In this document: in pieces, positions 32,678 to 41,442 of the stretch | Numbering within the stretch: position 1 is the first letter of the stretch | How the letters are laid out: every line of letters starts with the position of its first letter | Source: Nocardia iowensis | GTDB taxonomy: Bacteria; Actinomycetota; Actinomycetes; Mycobacteriales; Mycobacteriaceae | DNA length: 64,000 nt | Direction: 5' to 3' | NCBI RefSeq assembly: GCF_019222765.1 | Contig: NZ_CP078145.1 | Span: 310,001 to 374,000 of the forward strand | Notes under the pieces: generated by a model | Told to the model about the DNA's origin: nothing | Seen by the model: only the letters and a program-made list of their open reading frames with translations | The model's database searches: none | Position numbers and translations under genes: made by a program

Positions 32678-33996
32678 ACAGATACTGGCCGATGGAACGC
32701 GGTCACCACGTCACCTCCTACTTCGGGCCCCGCGAGGGTGGCTGGCACTGGGGGGTCGATTTCGGCTGGCCCGGCGGCAGCGCCGGACGCGCGGTCTATG
32801 CCATGGCGGGCGGGCGAGTCGATCGCGCTGGACCCGCGAGCGGGTTCGGGCGCTGGGTGTGCCTGGACCACGACACCGCTGATGGTGGCGGTTACACCGT
32901 GTACGGGCACGTCGTACCCGAAGTCGCTATCGGTGAGCGCGTCGAGGCCGGTCAACGCATCGCCCACGTCGATCCCGATCCCGCCACCAACGGCGGCGTC
33001 GCCCCGCACGTCCACGTCGAGATCCACGAATCCGTCTGGGTGCCACCAGGACCGGGCCGACTCGAACCGCTGCTGTGGCTCGGTGCAGCCACCTATCCGA
33101 ACGAAAGGCCCACCATGGAAACAATCTTCGGTATCGATGTCTCCAACCATCAACGGGACTTCGATTTCGACGCAGCCCGGCGCGAAGGGTTCAGCTTCGC
33201 CACGCACAAGATTTCCGAAGGCACCTGGACCGATCCGTGCTGGCCCCTGGCCCGAGACGAAATGGCCATCCAATTCCCCGACGCCTGGGGCGGCTACGTG
33301 TTCTGCAAGGTCGGCACCGACCCCGACCGCGAAGCCGACACCGCGCTGGCACACTCCGGTGGCGCCTGCCGCCTGCAGATCGACTACGAGGACCTCGACG
33401 CCGACGGCAGCATCGAAGACCTGATGGCGCGGGTCACCGCACTCACCGACCGCGGCTTCCAATTGCTGCCGATCTACCTACCGCGCTGGTACTGGTCCTC
33501 CCGCATGGGCTCGCCCTCTCTTGCTGATCTACCCGTGGGGATCTGGAACAGCCACTACGTGACCGGCGACGGTTACGCCAGCGACCTCTACCCAGGCGAC
33601 AACCATCCCGGATGGGAACCAATGGGCGGCAAGAACGTCGAGATCCTCCAGTTCTCCTCCACCGCCCGCGTCGCCGGACAACTCATCGACGTCAACGCCG
33701 TACGCGGGGGCGAACCCGCCCTCGCGGCACTCTTCGGAAAGGACACCGATATGACCCCCGACCAGGCTCGCAAGCTCGACGAGCTCCACCGCGAACTCAC
33801 CCAGCTCTACCCATCACGCTCGCACTACCGCGACACCGACGAACCGGTGGACACCATGGCCGGATATCTGCTCAACATCGACGGCCGCGTCCACGAGTCC
33901 TCCATCGACCTGCCCGCCACACTCGAACGGCTGCAGCAGAGCATCGACGACCTGCCCGCCAAGATCACTGCCGCACTACGGGAGTACAAGCCGTGA
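32674..33996 (+). CDS. Endolysin: M23 peptidase plus GH25-like muramidase
   Basis: The 440-aa enzyme has two lytic domains. Residues 1-145 form an M23/LytM metallopeptidase with zinc ligands in HWGVDF (His 25, Asp 29) and HVHVEI (His 112-114 region). Residues 148-355 resemble GH25 muramidases: IFGIDVSNHQ, then LQIDYEDLDADGS, and IWNSHYVTG. The last 80 residues are a coiled coil (TPDQARKLDELHRELTQL onwards). GAAAGG lies six bases before an in-frame ATG at 33115, exactly at the domain border, so a muramidase-only product may also be made. It is followed by the holin. Confidence 0.88.
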   Translation: MNRYWPMERGHHVTSYFGPREGGWHWGVDFGWPGGSAGRAVYAMAGGRVDRAGPASGFGRWVCLDHDTADGGGYTVYGHVVPEVAIGERVEAGQRIAHVDPDPATNGGVAPHVHVEIHESVWVPPGPGRLEPLLWLGAATYPNERPTMETIFGIDVSNHQRDFDFDAARREGFSFATHKISEGTWTDPCWPLARDEMAIQFPDAWGGYVFCKVGTDPDREADTALAHSGGACRLQIDYEDLDADGSIEDLMARVTALTDRGFQLLPIYLPRWYWSSRMGSPSLADLPVGIWNSHYVTGDGYASDLYPGDNHPGWEPMGGKNVEILQFSSTARVAGQLIDVNAVRGGEPALAALFGKDTDMTPDQARKLDELHRELTQLYPSRSHYRDTDEPVDTMAGYLLNIDGRVHESSIDLPATLERLQQSIDDLPAKITAALREYKP

Positions 33997-34235
33997 CCCC
34001 GCGCCCGCCGAGGCTTCCCGAGCCCGCACTAGTGCGCTCAGCGCTGATCACGTTAACCGCCATCGCCGCCTACGCACTCAACCGCGAAATCGACAGCGAC
34101 TGGATCGAGCCCGCCCTGACGCTCTACACCCTGCTCGCACCAGTGGTCGCTGGACTACTCATCCGGGCTGCGGTTATCCCGAAGATGACAACCTCTGACC
34201 ACCCGAACGCCACTGGCCCAGATACGGACAAGTAG
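33993..34235 (+). CDS. Holin-like membrane protein
   Basis: The 80-aa protein starts at a GTG overlapping the endolysin stop. Two hydrophobic segments (RSALITLTAIAAYAL and LYTLLAPVVAGLLIRAAVI) are separated by a short polar loop, and the C-terminus is hydrophilic. Size, topology and position right after the endolysin fit a class II holin that opens the membrane at lysis. Confidence 0.78.
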   Translation: MTPRPPRLPEPALVRSALITLTAIAAYALNREIDSDWIEPALTLYTLLAPVVAGLLIRAAVIPKMTTSDHPNATGPDTDK

Positions 34236-34279
34236 ATCAGCGTCGAGCAAATCGCGCTTTGCCTACGAGGACGTTGCGG

Positions 34280-34452
34280 TCATCCCGGCGCAGGGTACTT
34301 ATTCTGTAGCGCCAACCCCTCGGTGTCGGCCCGGTCCCAACGCGCTGTAATGCCGAGGAGCGTGCATTGGTCGGTCGTCCAGATTCGTTGCTCAGAAATC
34401 TCCTCAACGCGCGCAAATGCCGAGTTGAGTGCATCGAACAGGGCGCTATCTC
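34280..34452 (-). pseudogene. Start-less coding fragment downstream of barstar
   Basis: One leftward frame reads DSALFDALNSAFARVEEISE and later LLGITARWDRADTEGLALQN before a stop at 34280. It has coding-like codons but no start codon after the preceding stop, so it seems to be the tail of a lost gene, or a piece of the barstar gene after a frameshift. Confidence 0.3.
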
Positions 34453-35258
34453 AGGATCACCTCGATGCCTTTCGCATCGAAGATCTCCGAGAGCAGATCG
34501 AACAAGGTTTGCCCGGCAGCCACGGCCGGGTGGGCCAGCAGATGCTGCCGCGCCACATCGGAATGCAGCCATTCCAGCGTGAACGGACTGGAGGCGCCCC
34601 ATCCTCCGCACAGGCAGTCCGACAGAGCATCGAGGTTCCAGCCGAAATAGCCCCCGGGGCCGTTGATCGCTTCCCCGAGCGCACAGTAGAAGCTGACGAT
34701 GTCGGTGACAGCCTGTCCATCCAGGGTGAAGACGTGTCCTGGGGCAGAATCCGGCCGGGCTCTGCGCTGGTAGGCACTCGTCCAGAGAGCCACCGCCAAC
34801 CAAGCGGTCCTGTCTTCGGTACCGAGCCGATGCCAGATGTCGCGACGGTTCAACCGGCCGTCACGGATCAGGTTCCACACCCACTCGCCACCGAAATGCG
34901 CGTTATCGCAGTACAGCGTCACACTGAGATCGAACGAACCTGGCACAACGCTTGACGGACGAGCTGCGGTGACCGTCATCTCGGACACGTAGTAGGAGCC
35001 CATAGAGACTTTGTTGGAGTCGAGGACGTCGAGAGAAGCGCCGCCTACCTGGACTCCGTCAGCAGGTAAGGAGTCCAGGCACTTGCGTAGCTTTCCCTGT
35101 GGGTCACAGCCCAGAAGCTCGACCGCGAGCAGGTCTTCCTCGGCCCGTGCTGCGAAAAGTCCTCGGACATCGTGCACGTCCCCCCAGTGTTCGTCGTCCT
35201 CATCACCTGTCAAGGCACACATTCCCAAGCCATCGGCCTGATCGACTGACATCTCCAC
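34446..35258 (-). CDS. Barstar-domain protein
   Basis: The C-terminal 95 residues of this 270-aa protein match barstar, the inhibitor of barnase-type RNases: FTLDGQAVTDIVSFYCALGE, then GPGGYFGWNLDALSDCLCGG, with the conserved Asp in the NLDAL helix that blocks the RNase active site. The 170-residue N-terminal part is acidic and unrecognised (TVTAARPSSVVPGSFDLSVT). No barnase-like toxin lies next to it, so it is an orphan immunity gene. It opens the leftward cargo block after the lysis genes. Confidence 0.85.
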   Translation of the reverse strand: MEMSVDQADGLGMCALTGDEDDEHWGDVHDVRGLFAARAEEDLLAVELLGCDPQGKLRKCLDSLPADGVQVGGASLDVLDSNKVSMGSYYVSEMTVTAARPSSVVPGSFDLSVTLYCDNAHFGGEWVWNLIRDGRLNRRDIWHRLGTEDRTAWLAVALWTSAYQRRARPDSAPGHVFTLDGQAVTDIVSFYCALGEAINGPGGYFGWNLDALSDCLCGGWGASSPFTLEWLHSDVARQHLLAHPAVAAGQTLFDLLSEIFDAKGIEVILR

Positions 35259-35489
35259 CCTTTCGCGAGCTGCCTATCCTATGCATTCGTGCACGGGCGC
35301 AGACAAGCGAGAATGCTCGGCAGGTGTCGGCCATGCGATCTCCTGAAACGCACGCAAATGCCGCTTACAAGGTTGTTCTGAGGCAGCCGCCGACCCTCGG
35401 CACGGGCCGGACCACACGCACGCTGCGTCCGTGTCGCCGCGTGTCGCGCCCTCGTGGGGGCTGTGACGGCGGTTGTGGCCGCTATCTTC

Positions 35490-36179
35490 ATGGCGATGCC
35501 GAACTCGCTGAAGCGCCCGAGGAATGCCTTGTCAGAGTGGATTTCTCCTGCACCGATAGCTGTGCGTGTCGCAGTGGTCGCGATTCTTGCGCTCGCGCTT
35601 TTGCTCAGCCTGAACCTGCATGTTGGTCTTCAAATGGGATGGGGGAACGTCGCGACGTGGGCGAGTTCGATAGCGTCGACCGCGGTGCTCATCGGGCTGA
35701 CGTGGATGACACACACCCAGGCTGCAGCCAGCGAGCTGACCGCCGCGCAGCTGCGCGCGAACGGAGTGCGCATCCGCTGTGAGAACCGCAGCGATGCCGA
35801 ACCACCGCATTGGTTGATCACCATCGAGAACCGTTCGAAAGACGCCATATATCGGATCGCGCCCAGTCGGATCGCGGTCAGGACCCCGAAGGGCGAAGGC
35901 GTTATAGCGCAACACGTTTGGTTCGAGTTGGACGACTCCGACACTGACGGAACCGTGCTCGAAGACGGTGCCGACTACGTCTACAAGGCCATCGCCGTCG
36001 ATCCAACGATGGTGAGTACTCATCATGGGCTGCCAGGCGTGGCATGGACGACCCCGACCGGGCACCGATTCAGGAGCGTCTATTCGCTCGTGTCAGGAGT
36101 GCCTGACATGAGCGTCAGCTGGGAGTTCGTCGAGATGGACAATTCGCACGTACAGACCGGCAAGGTCCTGCGGCCTTGA
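35490..36179 (+). CDS. Membrane protein, two helices plus beta-rich domain
   Basis: The 229-aa protein has hydrophobic helices at about residues 20-40 (VRVAVVAILALALLLSLNL) and 52-72 (TWASSIASTAVLIGLTWM), then a 140-residue domain that begins ANGVRIRCENRSDAEPPHWL and looks beta-rich. The start is uncertain: GTG 35454, ATG 35490 and ATG 35496 are in frame. No enzyme motif. The bases 35259-35489 upstream hold no recognised gene. Confidence 0.55.
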   Translation: MAMPNSLKRPRNALSEWISPAPIAVRVAVVAILALALLLSLNLHVGLQMGWGNVATWASSIASTAVLIGLTWMTHTQAAASELTAAQLRANGVRIRCENRSDAEPPHWLITIENRSKDAIYRIAPSRIAVRTPKGEGVIAQHVWFELDDSDTDGTVLEDGADYVYKAIAVDPTMVSTHHGLPGVAWTTPTGHRFRSVYSLVSGVPDMSVSWEFVEMDNSHVQTGKVLRP

Positions 36180-36373
36180 TCCGCACGAGCCACCGGCCCT
36201 CACAACGAAGCCACGTCTCCGTCCGCCTCTTGATGAACTTCACTGAGTCGGTGATAGCCCGTGAAGACCTGCGCAGTGCATCGGTGCCGCTGAGCCCGCG
36301 TACGCCCAACGAAACATGTTGACTGCCAACGAAACCGGGGCCCAAATGAGCGATTCAGCCTACGATCGTTGTC

Positions 36374-36961
36374 ATGGTGGCTGTAATTACGACGGTCAGT
36401 TTAGCGTTCGTCGGCTACCTGGCGACCTACTTCAACGGCCTACGGTTGGCCCAGCGACAGGCACGGTTGGCGAGGATCAACCTCCAGTTGAGCGACTTCT
36501 ACGGCCCTCTATTCGCCTTGATTGAAGCCAACAGTCGCGTCTACGACACTTTCTCGGCGAGATTCGCTCGACCCGACGGCCGCGACCCCTTTCGCCACGA
36601 TGTCCCGCCTACCGAGGATGAGCTTGCCGAATGGCGCACCTGGGCTCTAGCGGTCTTCATCCCGAACATTCAGGCCATGCGCGATGTAGTGGTAACCAAA
36701 GCTGACCTGCTCATCGAGCAGGAGATGCCGCAGGTGTTGCTCGATCTCTGCGCACATGTCTCCGGCTACGAGATCACCGCGGCGGGCTGGGCTCAGGGTA
36801 AGTATGAGGAGCACCTGTCACTCATCCCTTTTCCGGGCGGCTTGCTGCGTGAGTACACCCGCGAGCGGTTCATGTCCTTGAAGGGTGAGCAGGTTCGGCT
36901 CCTGGGCGGCCCGACGAAGCGTCCCCGCCAGCAACGCCCACCGACGCCACGTGAGCGTTGA
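36374..36961 (+). CDS. Membrane-anchored hypothetical protein (195 aa)
   Basis: An N-terminal helix (VAVITTVSLAFVGYLATYF) anchors the protein, followed by a helical cytoplasmic region (RLAQRQARLARINLQLSDFY, GPLFALIEANSRVYDTFSAR). The C-terminus is basic with PRQQRPPTPRER. I do not recognise the family. It lies in the same orientation as the preceding membrane protein, 195 bases away. Confidence 0.6.
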   Translation: MVAVITTVSLAFVGYLATYFNGLRLAQRQARLARINLQLSDFYGPLFALIEANSRVYDTFSARFARPDGRDPFRHDVPPTEDELAEWRTWALAVFIPNIQAMRDVVVTKADLLIEQEMPQVLLDLCAHVSGYEITAAGWAQGKYEEHLSLIPFPGGLLREYTRERFMSLKGEQVRLLGGPTKRPRQQRPPTPRER

Positions 36962-37461
36962 TAGATTGATCGTTTATTAGACATAGGTCCTTGTAACGAC
37001 ATTGGCCGGGCAGCCAGTCACGTCGACCGGATGCCGCGTGGCCAACAATCTTGTATTGCCGCGACCCGTGCGTTCGTGAACGTCGGCGTCTGCCTCAGGG
37101 CGGGTCTTGGGTGACACGCACGATCGGACGGGGTGCCTATCGGCACATCGTGTCGCCGGGGTGTCGGGCATCGAGCACACGGCGGCTCCGAATTCCCTTC
37201 TGGTACATCGACGGACGAGCTGCCCGATTCGCCAGTTCGGATGCGAGCGTCGCCGAAGCGTGTGACCTCCGCGCTTCGCAGTGAACATCCGATAATGCCG
37301 CATGGCGCGCGTTCTACACGGCGAGATCGACTGCCGCGCAGAACATCCGGTGGTCCCGAATTGAGGACATTTTGCCAGCCGCCGACCTGGCTGTGCTGAC
37401 GCTTTGTAGCACCGTTCGACGCGCAGTATGCGACGCCTTGGCATACGACAGGCATTGCAGA

Positions 37462-37503
37462 GGCTCACGGCCCGGCTCAGGTACTTGAGCCGGGCCGTGA
37501 GCC
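37462..37503. terminator. 18-bp perfect hairpin
   Basis: GGCTCACGGCCCGGCTCA pairs without a mismatch with its complement across the 6-base loop GGTACT. It is the strongest hairpin in the cargo block and lies 160 bases before the methyltransferase gene. No T-tract follows, yet stems of this kind commonly terminate in actinobacteria. Confidence 0.65.
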
Positions 37504-37665
37504 GCAGGGTTGGCTGCTAATCCTGCTCTAGGGTAATGACACCGCCAGCGAGGCGTTCCCCGGAGTTGCCGGTGGTCGAAGAGAGCTCGTGTCCCCCTTT
37601 GCCCAGATCATCTCTCTCTGCGTCGGCCGTCCACGAGGTCGTGATCATGGAATATCGTGCCGGTC

Positions 37666-38310
37666 ATGACCACGAATGAATGGTTGGCCGACACCCGAAC
37701 CTCCTATGACACGGTCGCGGTCAGCTATGCCGACCAAGTGCGCGGCGCCCTCGCCGGACACCAGTACCTCCGCGCGGCTCTGGCGTTGTTCGCCGACAGC
37801 GTGCGGGTCGCTGGCGGCGGGCCGGTCGCGGACGTCGGCTGCGGCCCCGGTGAAGTCACCGCCCACCTGCATGAGCTCGGTGTCGACGCCTTCGGTGTCG
37901 ACCTCTCCCCGGCGATGGTCGACGTGGCCCGGCGCGACCACCCCGGCCTGCGGTTCGAGGTGGGCTCGATGACGGACCTGGACCTGCCCGTCGCTTCGGT
38001 GGCCGGCCTGCTCGCCTGGCAGTCGTTGATCCACATCCCTGACGACGAGGTGCCGACCGTGTTCGGGCACTTCCACCGAGCATTGCGTCCCGGCGGACCG
38101 CTGCAGCTGCTGTTTCACGTCGGCGACGAGTCGCGGTTGAAGACCGACGGCTATGGCGGTCACCCGATGAAGGTCCATGTCCACCGCCGTCAGCCTGACC
38201 AGGTGGCATCCTGGCTGCGCGATGCCGGATTCGTGGTCGAGGCTCAGATGCTGCTCGACCCGGAGGCGGAAGCTCAGCAAGCGATTCTTTTCGCACGCAG
38301 TAAGTCCTGA
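37666..38310 (+). CDS. Class I SAM-dependent methyltransferase
   Basis: The 214-aa enzyme has motif I VADVGCGPGEVTAHL near residue 55, the acidic end of strand 2 in AFGVDLSPAMVDVARRD, and motif post-I SMTDLDLPVASVAGLLAWQS. This is the small-molecule type (Methyltransf_11/25). The ATG at 37666 is preferred over the upstream GTG, although neither has a strong ribosome site. The bases 38311-38558 downstream hold no clear gene. Substrate unknown. Confidence 0.82.
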   Translation: MTTNEWLADTRTSYDTVAVSYADQVRGALAGHQYLRAALALFADSVRVAGGGPVADVGCGPGEVTAHLHELGVDAFGVDLSPAMVDVARRDHPGLRFEVGSMTDLDLPVASVAGLLAWQSLIHIPDDEVPTVFGHFHRALRPGGPLQLLFHVGDESRLKTDGYGGHPMKVHVHRRQPDQVASWLRDAGFVVEAQMLLDPEAEAQQAILFARSKS

Positions 38311-38558
38311 CTTCTGCATATGTCGGGCTCGCCAGTCGGATCCGGAGCCGATGCCCGAGATGGACGCCGACACTGCGCTATACCCTCGGCGCGACCGTCG
38401 TGACCACGGACGCGCTCTACACCCTGCAAGCCCTGTGAATCCCGCCCGCGCGGAGCGCGCGTTTCGAGCGGGCAGTAGCCCGGCCTCGGACGGTCGGCCC
38501 GCCAACGTCTCTGGAACGTCCAAATCTGCCGATGAGCGAGAGGTCGGCGCCTGTCGAA

Positions 38559-39191
38559 TCAGGACTCCTGTGTCAGTCCGGTGAGAAGCGGCGTGACGGC
38601 CTCGTAGAGGTTCTCGAAGCAGCGGTAGTGAACGGCTGCCATCCCAATCACACGGGCGGAGTCAACGTTGATCTGGCTGTCGTCGATGAACAAGCAACGT
38701 TCGACTGGCACTCTGGCCCGATCCGCGGCAATTGCATAGATCCGGGGGTCGGGCTTGGCAATCTGGACTATTGAGCTGTTGACCACGTCATCGGCCAGGT
38801 CGGTTAGACCGAGGGCTGCCAGATCGTCGTCAAGCCAAACGGTGGCGTTCGTGACCAGGACGACGGGCACTCGTTTCCGGAGATCGCGGATCAGTTCCAC
38901 GGTTGCTTGATCCGTGCAGGATGGTGCGTGCGCGAACTCCTGGGCTAACTGCTCCGCCTGCGCACGGGTTGTCAGCGTGGTGAGTGCGTTGGCGATGGAC
39001 GCGGCCCACTGCGCCCGGCTGACCTGTCCGAGAAGCAGCGGAAGGTCACGTTCTGGCGCGAACGCCAGCTCCATGGTCGTGCCGCGCGTGATACCGGCGA
39101 TCGCCTCCAGGCGATGCACCTCACCATGGTCATAGTGACGAATCACGCCGTCGAGGTCGCAGAGCACGGCGTCATAGGTCCGAGCAGTCAT
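38559..39191 (-). CDS. HAD-family hydrolase
   Basis: The 210-aa phosphatase-like enzyme has HAD motif I CDLDGVIRH at residues 11-19, motif II VVLVTNATVW, motif III lysine in IAKPDPRIYA and motif IV FIDDSQINVDSA. A helical cap lies between I and II, so it is subfamily IA. AAGGAG upstream of the ATG lies within the end of the preceding leftward gene, so the two are cotranscribed. Substrates of this subfamily are usually phosphorylated small molecules. Confidence 0.85.
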   Translation of the reverse strand: MTARTYDAVLCDLDGVIRHYDHGEVHRLEAIAGITRGTTMELAFAPERDLPLLLGQVSRAQWAASIANALTTLTTRAQAEQLAQEFAHAPSCTDQATVELIRDLRKRVPVVLVTNATVWLDDDLAALGLTDLADDVVNSSIVQIAKPDPRIYAIAADRARVPVERCLFIDDSQINVDSARVIGMAAVHYRCFENLYEAVTPLLTGLTQES

Positions 39192-39465
39192 GAAAGTAAC
39201 GCTCCTTGTTGGTGTTTCGGCCGCTGATCTCGGCGGCGTAGGTAGTCCAGTCTCCGGCGGACAGGGGTTGCCATGCGACGGCGACGTCGGTGTGGATGCC
39301 GAGGGTGCGGGCTAGGAACGCGATCACGGTGTACCGGCTCGGATACGAGCAGCCGAGGAGGTCACCTTCTCGCCAACGCCGATTCCGTGTGCTGGCGAAC
39401 GTCCGCATCTGCCGCTGGGCGCGCGGCCGGTCGAAGGTGAGAGCGCCGCCGCGCAGAACAACCAC
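39172..39465 (-). CDS. Hypothetical protein, possibly 5'-truncated
   Basis: The plausible coding part reads REGDLLGCSYPSRYTVIAFL, then ARTLGIHTDVAVAWQPLSAG and DWTTYAAEISGRN. The upstream end of the frame (RPRAQRQMRTFA) is encoded by a copy of the dispersed repeat, so the natural start may have been lost. It overlaps the HAD gene by 20 bases. I do not recognise the family. Confidence 0.45.
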   Translation of the reverse strand: MVVLRGGALTFDRPRAQRQMRTFASTRNRRWREGDLLGCSYPSRYTVIAFLARTLGIHTDVAVAWQPLSAGDWTTYAAEISGRNTNKERYFHDCSDL

Positions 39466-39518
39466 TTATCGCGCGTACCGCCCAGCCTGAACCAGCCAGC
39501 CGCGGCGACCTGCCGATA

Positions 39519-39737
39519 TCAGCGGGGCTCGCCCTCGGTGTGCTCGGTCGAAATTCGTGGCGGGTTCAGGGGCACGACGTCGATCTGGATTGCTCCTAAG
39601 CGCACCGATCGCAGAATCAGCCAGCAGACCGCGAGGACAACGCCGACGATCAGGATAAGGATCACGATAAAGAGCACGATGCCGATGATGGCGCCACCTC
39701 CGAGCGGACTTCGGTCGATTCTCGATCCTAGACACAC
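39519..39737 (-). CDS. Small single-helix membrane protein (72 aa)
   Basis: A GTG opens a 72-aa frame with one strong membrane helix (IIGIVLFIVILILIVGVVLA) and a soluble C-terminus ending ISTEHTEGEPR. It stands alone in the cargo block among repeat copies. The start is uncertain. Function unknown. Confidence 0.45.
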   Translation of the reverse strand: MCLGSRIDRSPLGGGAIIGIVLFIVILILIVGVVLAVCWLILRSVRLGAIQIDVVPLNPPRISTEHTEGEPR

Positions 39738-39994
39738 CCCTGGAGCAGGCTGTCAGCCGACGTCGAACGCAGGCCTCTGGATCGGCGACAACCGGGAGGC
39801 AACGGTGGCGTGTGGTGTGCTGACTGAACGTCCGCTTCTGCCGCGACCCGCGCGGTTCACAGCGGTCAGACAGCACGGACCAAGACCGACGGCCCGAGGG
39901 GATCTCGTGCCGATGACGTCTGGAACGTCCGCCACGGCTGATGAGCCGATGTTCTTAGAACCGCCCGCCGTGGCCGCCACGTCATACTGATTCG

Positions 39995-40252
39995 GTGACA
40001 GAGGAAGGCGCACCGAAGATCTCTTGGATCGACGAATTCCCGAGCTATCCGCCATCGAAGGATTCACTAGCGCGCCTCATCGACGCTGACGGTGGGCGTG
40101 ATGAGGCAGAGAACTCCTATTACGAAGCCTTCGCGGATCCCAGCTATGTTCGACGGGAGACTGCTCAGCGTCGATTCCGCGGTCAGTACCTTCGGAGACT
40201 TCGCCAATTGGCCCACCGCGATCGCGGTGCCCGGCCTGGCGCTACTCGCTGA
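39995..40252 (+). CDS. Possible acidic hypothetical protein, maybe frameshifted
   Basis: The first 55 residues (MTEEGAPKISWIDEFPSYPP, SKDSLARLIDADGGRDEAEN) look like genuine protein. The last 30 are Arg-rich and may be out of frame. No ribosome site is strong. It may be a decayed gene; I list it because the N-terminal part is not explained by any other frame. Confidence 0.3.
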   Translation: MTEEGAPKISWIDEFPSYPPSKDSLARLIDADGGRDEAENSYYEAFADPSYVRRETAQRRFRGQYLRRLRQLAHRDRGARPGATR

Positions 40253-40425
40253 TTTCAGACGCGCGTCTATCCGACGCGGACACACCCTCATGCCGCGACC
40301 CGCGCGGTCAAATGGCGACGGACGTCACCAGCGACTTATAGACGCGCCGGGCGGGCATAGGCACAGACTCCGCTGCTCGGCCCCGACATGCCTACGTCTG
40401 CATCGATCGTTGATGATTGCTGCTC

Positions 40426-40596
40426 GTGAGCAAGCCCAGCCGCCAGTGGACTCCACCCGAAGTCTGTGATCAGTGCCCGCACCCGATCTCCGAACACGCG
40501 CTCTGGACGCCGGACGAGGTGTGCAAGGGCTGGATGCATTGCTGCGTGACCGACTGTCAATGCTGGCACGAGTGGCCGCAGCTTACCCGTGTGTAG
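40426..40596 (+). CDS. Small Cys-rich protein (56 aa)
   Basis: GTG at 40426 opens MSKPSRQWTPPEVCDQCPHP, then ISEHALWTPDEVCKGWMHCC and VTDCQCWHEW. Six cysteines and several histidines in CxxC and CxC arrangement suggest one or two zinc sites. The composition is too specific for a chance frame. It stands alone, with no operon partner. The 300 bases to 40900 that follow hold a repeat copy and no recognised gene. Confidence 0.6.
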   Translation: MSKPSRQWTPPEVCDQCPHPISEHALWTPDEVCKGWMHCCVTDCQCWHEWPQLTRV

Positions 40597-40899
40597 TCGA
40601 ACGACTAGGAGCTGACTGCATACGGAAGTAGTGAGCGCTCATGCCGCTGGGCGTGCGAAATCAACGCATGAACCTGCGAGTTCTGACCGGCCCGCGCCGC
40701 CCGACATGCTCAGTGACGCCTGGCTGGGCCATCCTCATGACGGCTCGCTCCGAATACCATGTGGCGCACGATTTGCCGCTTTGCCAACAGCGAGCACGTG
40801 CGCCAGCTCGGATACGGCGGCATCGCCGGGGCGAGGCCGGACGGTCCGGCTCGACTCGGCGATGCTGCGCCCTCGGGCCGAGTCCGCGGATCGAACTCG

Positions 40900-41091
40900 C
40901 TAGACCCCTGCTCCTATCTGGTTGACGATTTCTGCGGTTGGAGCGTTCTTTTTGACCGACTCGATGCCGTTCTCGCACGCAGTCTCAGACTCATACGCTT
41001 CGCCGACAGCAATGATCTCGCCGTTGGTGGCCTTGAGTCGGAACCGGTACTTGCCAGCCTTGTCCTTGTACATCTCGAACTTCGCAGCCAT
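40900..41091 (-). CDS. YegP/DUF1508 family protein
   Basis: The 63-aa protein reads MAAKFEMYKDKAGKYRFRLK and ATNGEIIAVGEAYESETACE, then NGIESVKKNAP, which is the DUF1508 (YegP) fold: a beta strand pair followed by a helix. I place the start at the ATG ending at 41091, where family members begin; the frame upstream is longer but unrelated. The family is widespread, and its function is poorly known. Confidence 0.85.
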   Translation of the reverse strand: MAAKFEMYKDKAGKYRFRLKATNGEIIAVGEAYESETACENGIESVKKNAPTAEIVNQIGAGV

Positions 41092-41442
41092 CTCAGTTAC
41101 CTCAGCTCTTGTTGACCTGGATAACGCCTGACCCTTCGACGGTAGGTGATCAACAACGGCCGAAACCAACGACAGCGTCATCTGGTTATCGAACAGCAAT
41201 CAACGAGCTGCACCGTCCCGCCCCGTACCGGCCGTAAGAGCACCTGGCACCGACACACGAAGATGCCGCATGGCGCGCGTTCGTCAACGTCCGTATGCCG
41301 TTGTGCGGGCGTTCGGCCAGCACAAGATGCGTGGCCTCCGGCTGTTGAACTATCTCCAGCAGAGGTTTGATCTCCCCTGGTAGAGGGTGCAGAGTGGATA
41401 ACGGTCGGCGGCTCCGCTCACACTCCGACCCGCAGGTCACAC

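Larger units (their letters stand above)
37057..41310. repeat. Dispersed short repeat family (about nine copies)
   Basis: Degenerate copies of a unit near GAACGTCCGCATCTGCCG followed by CTGGGCGCGCGG lie at 37057-37099, 37284-37313, 38513-38536, 39397-39430, 39826-39860, 39918-39945, 40291-40310, 40641-40659 and 41263-41300. Several copies are imperfectly palindromic (CCGCGACCCGCGCGG). They occur only in the cargo block, mostly between genes, and none was noticed in the phage operons. They may be REP-like chromosomal repeats. The interval 36962-37665 holds copies and no convincing gene. Confidence 0.55.

Noticed and set aside
34236..34300. Attachment site or direct repeat bounding the 10-kb cargo block
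   Set aside because: I compared the sequence after the holin stop with that before the tail-tip start at 44498 and saw no shared direct repeat.
38355..38438. A frame resembling the end of an ISAs1-type transposase (GATVVTTDALYTLQAL)
   Set aside because: Only about 20 residues match by eye, with no further transposase motifs or terminal repeats, so an IS remnant cannot be supported.
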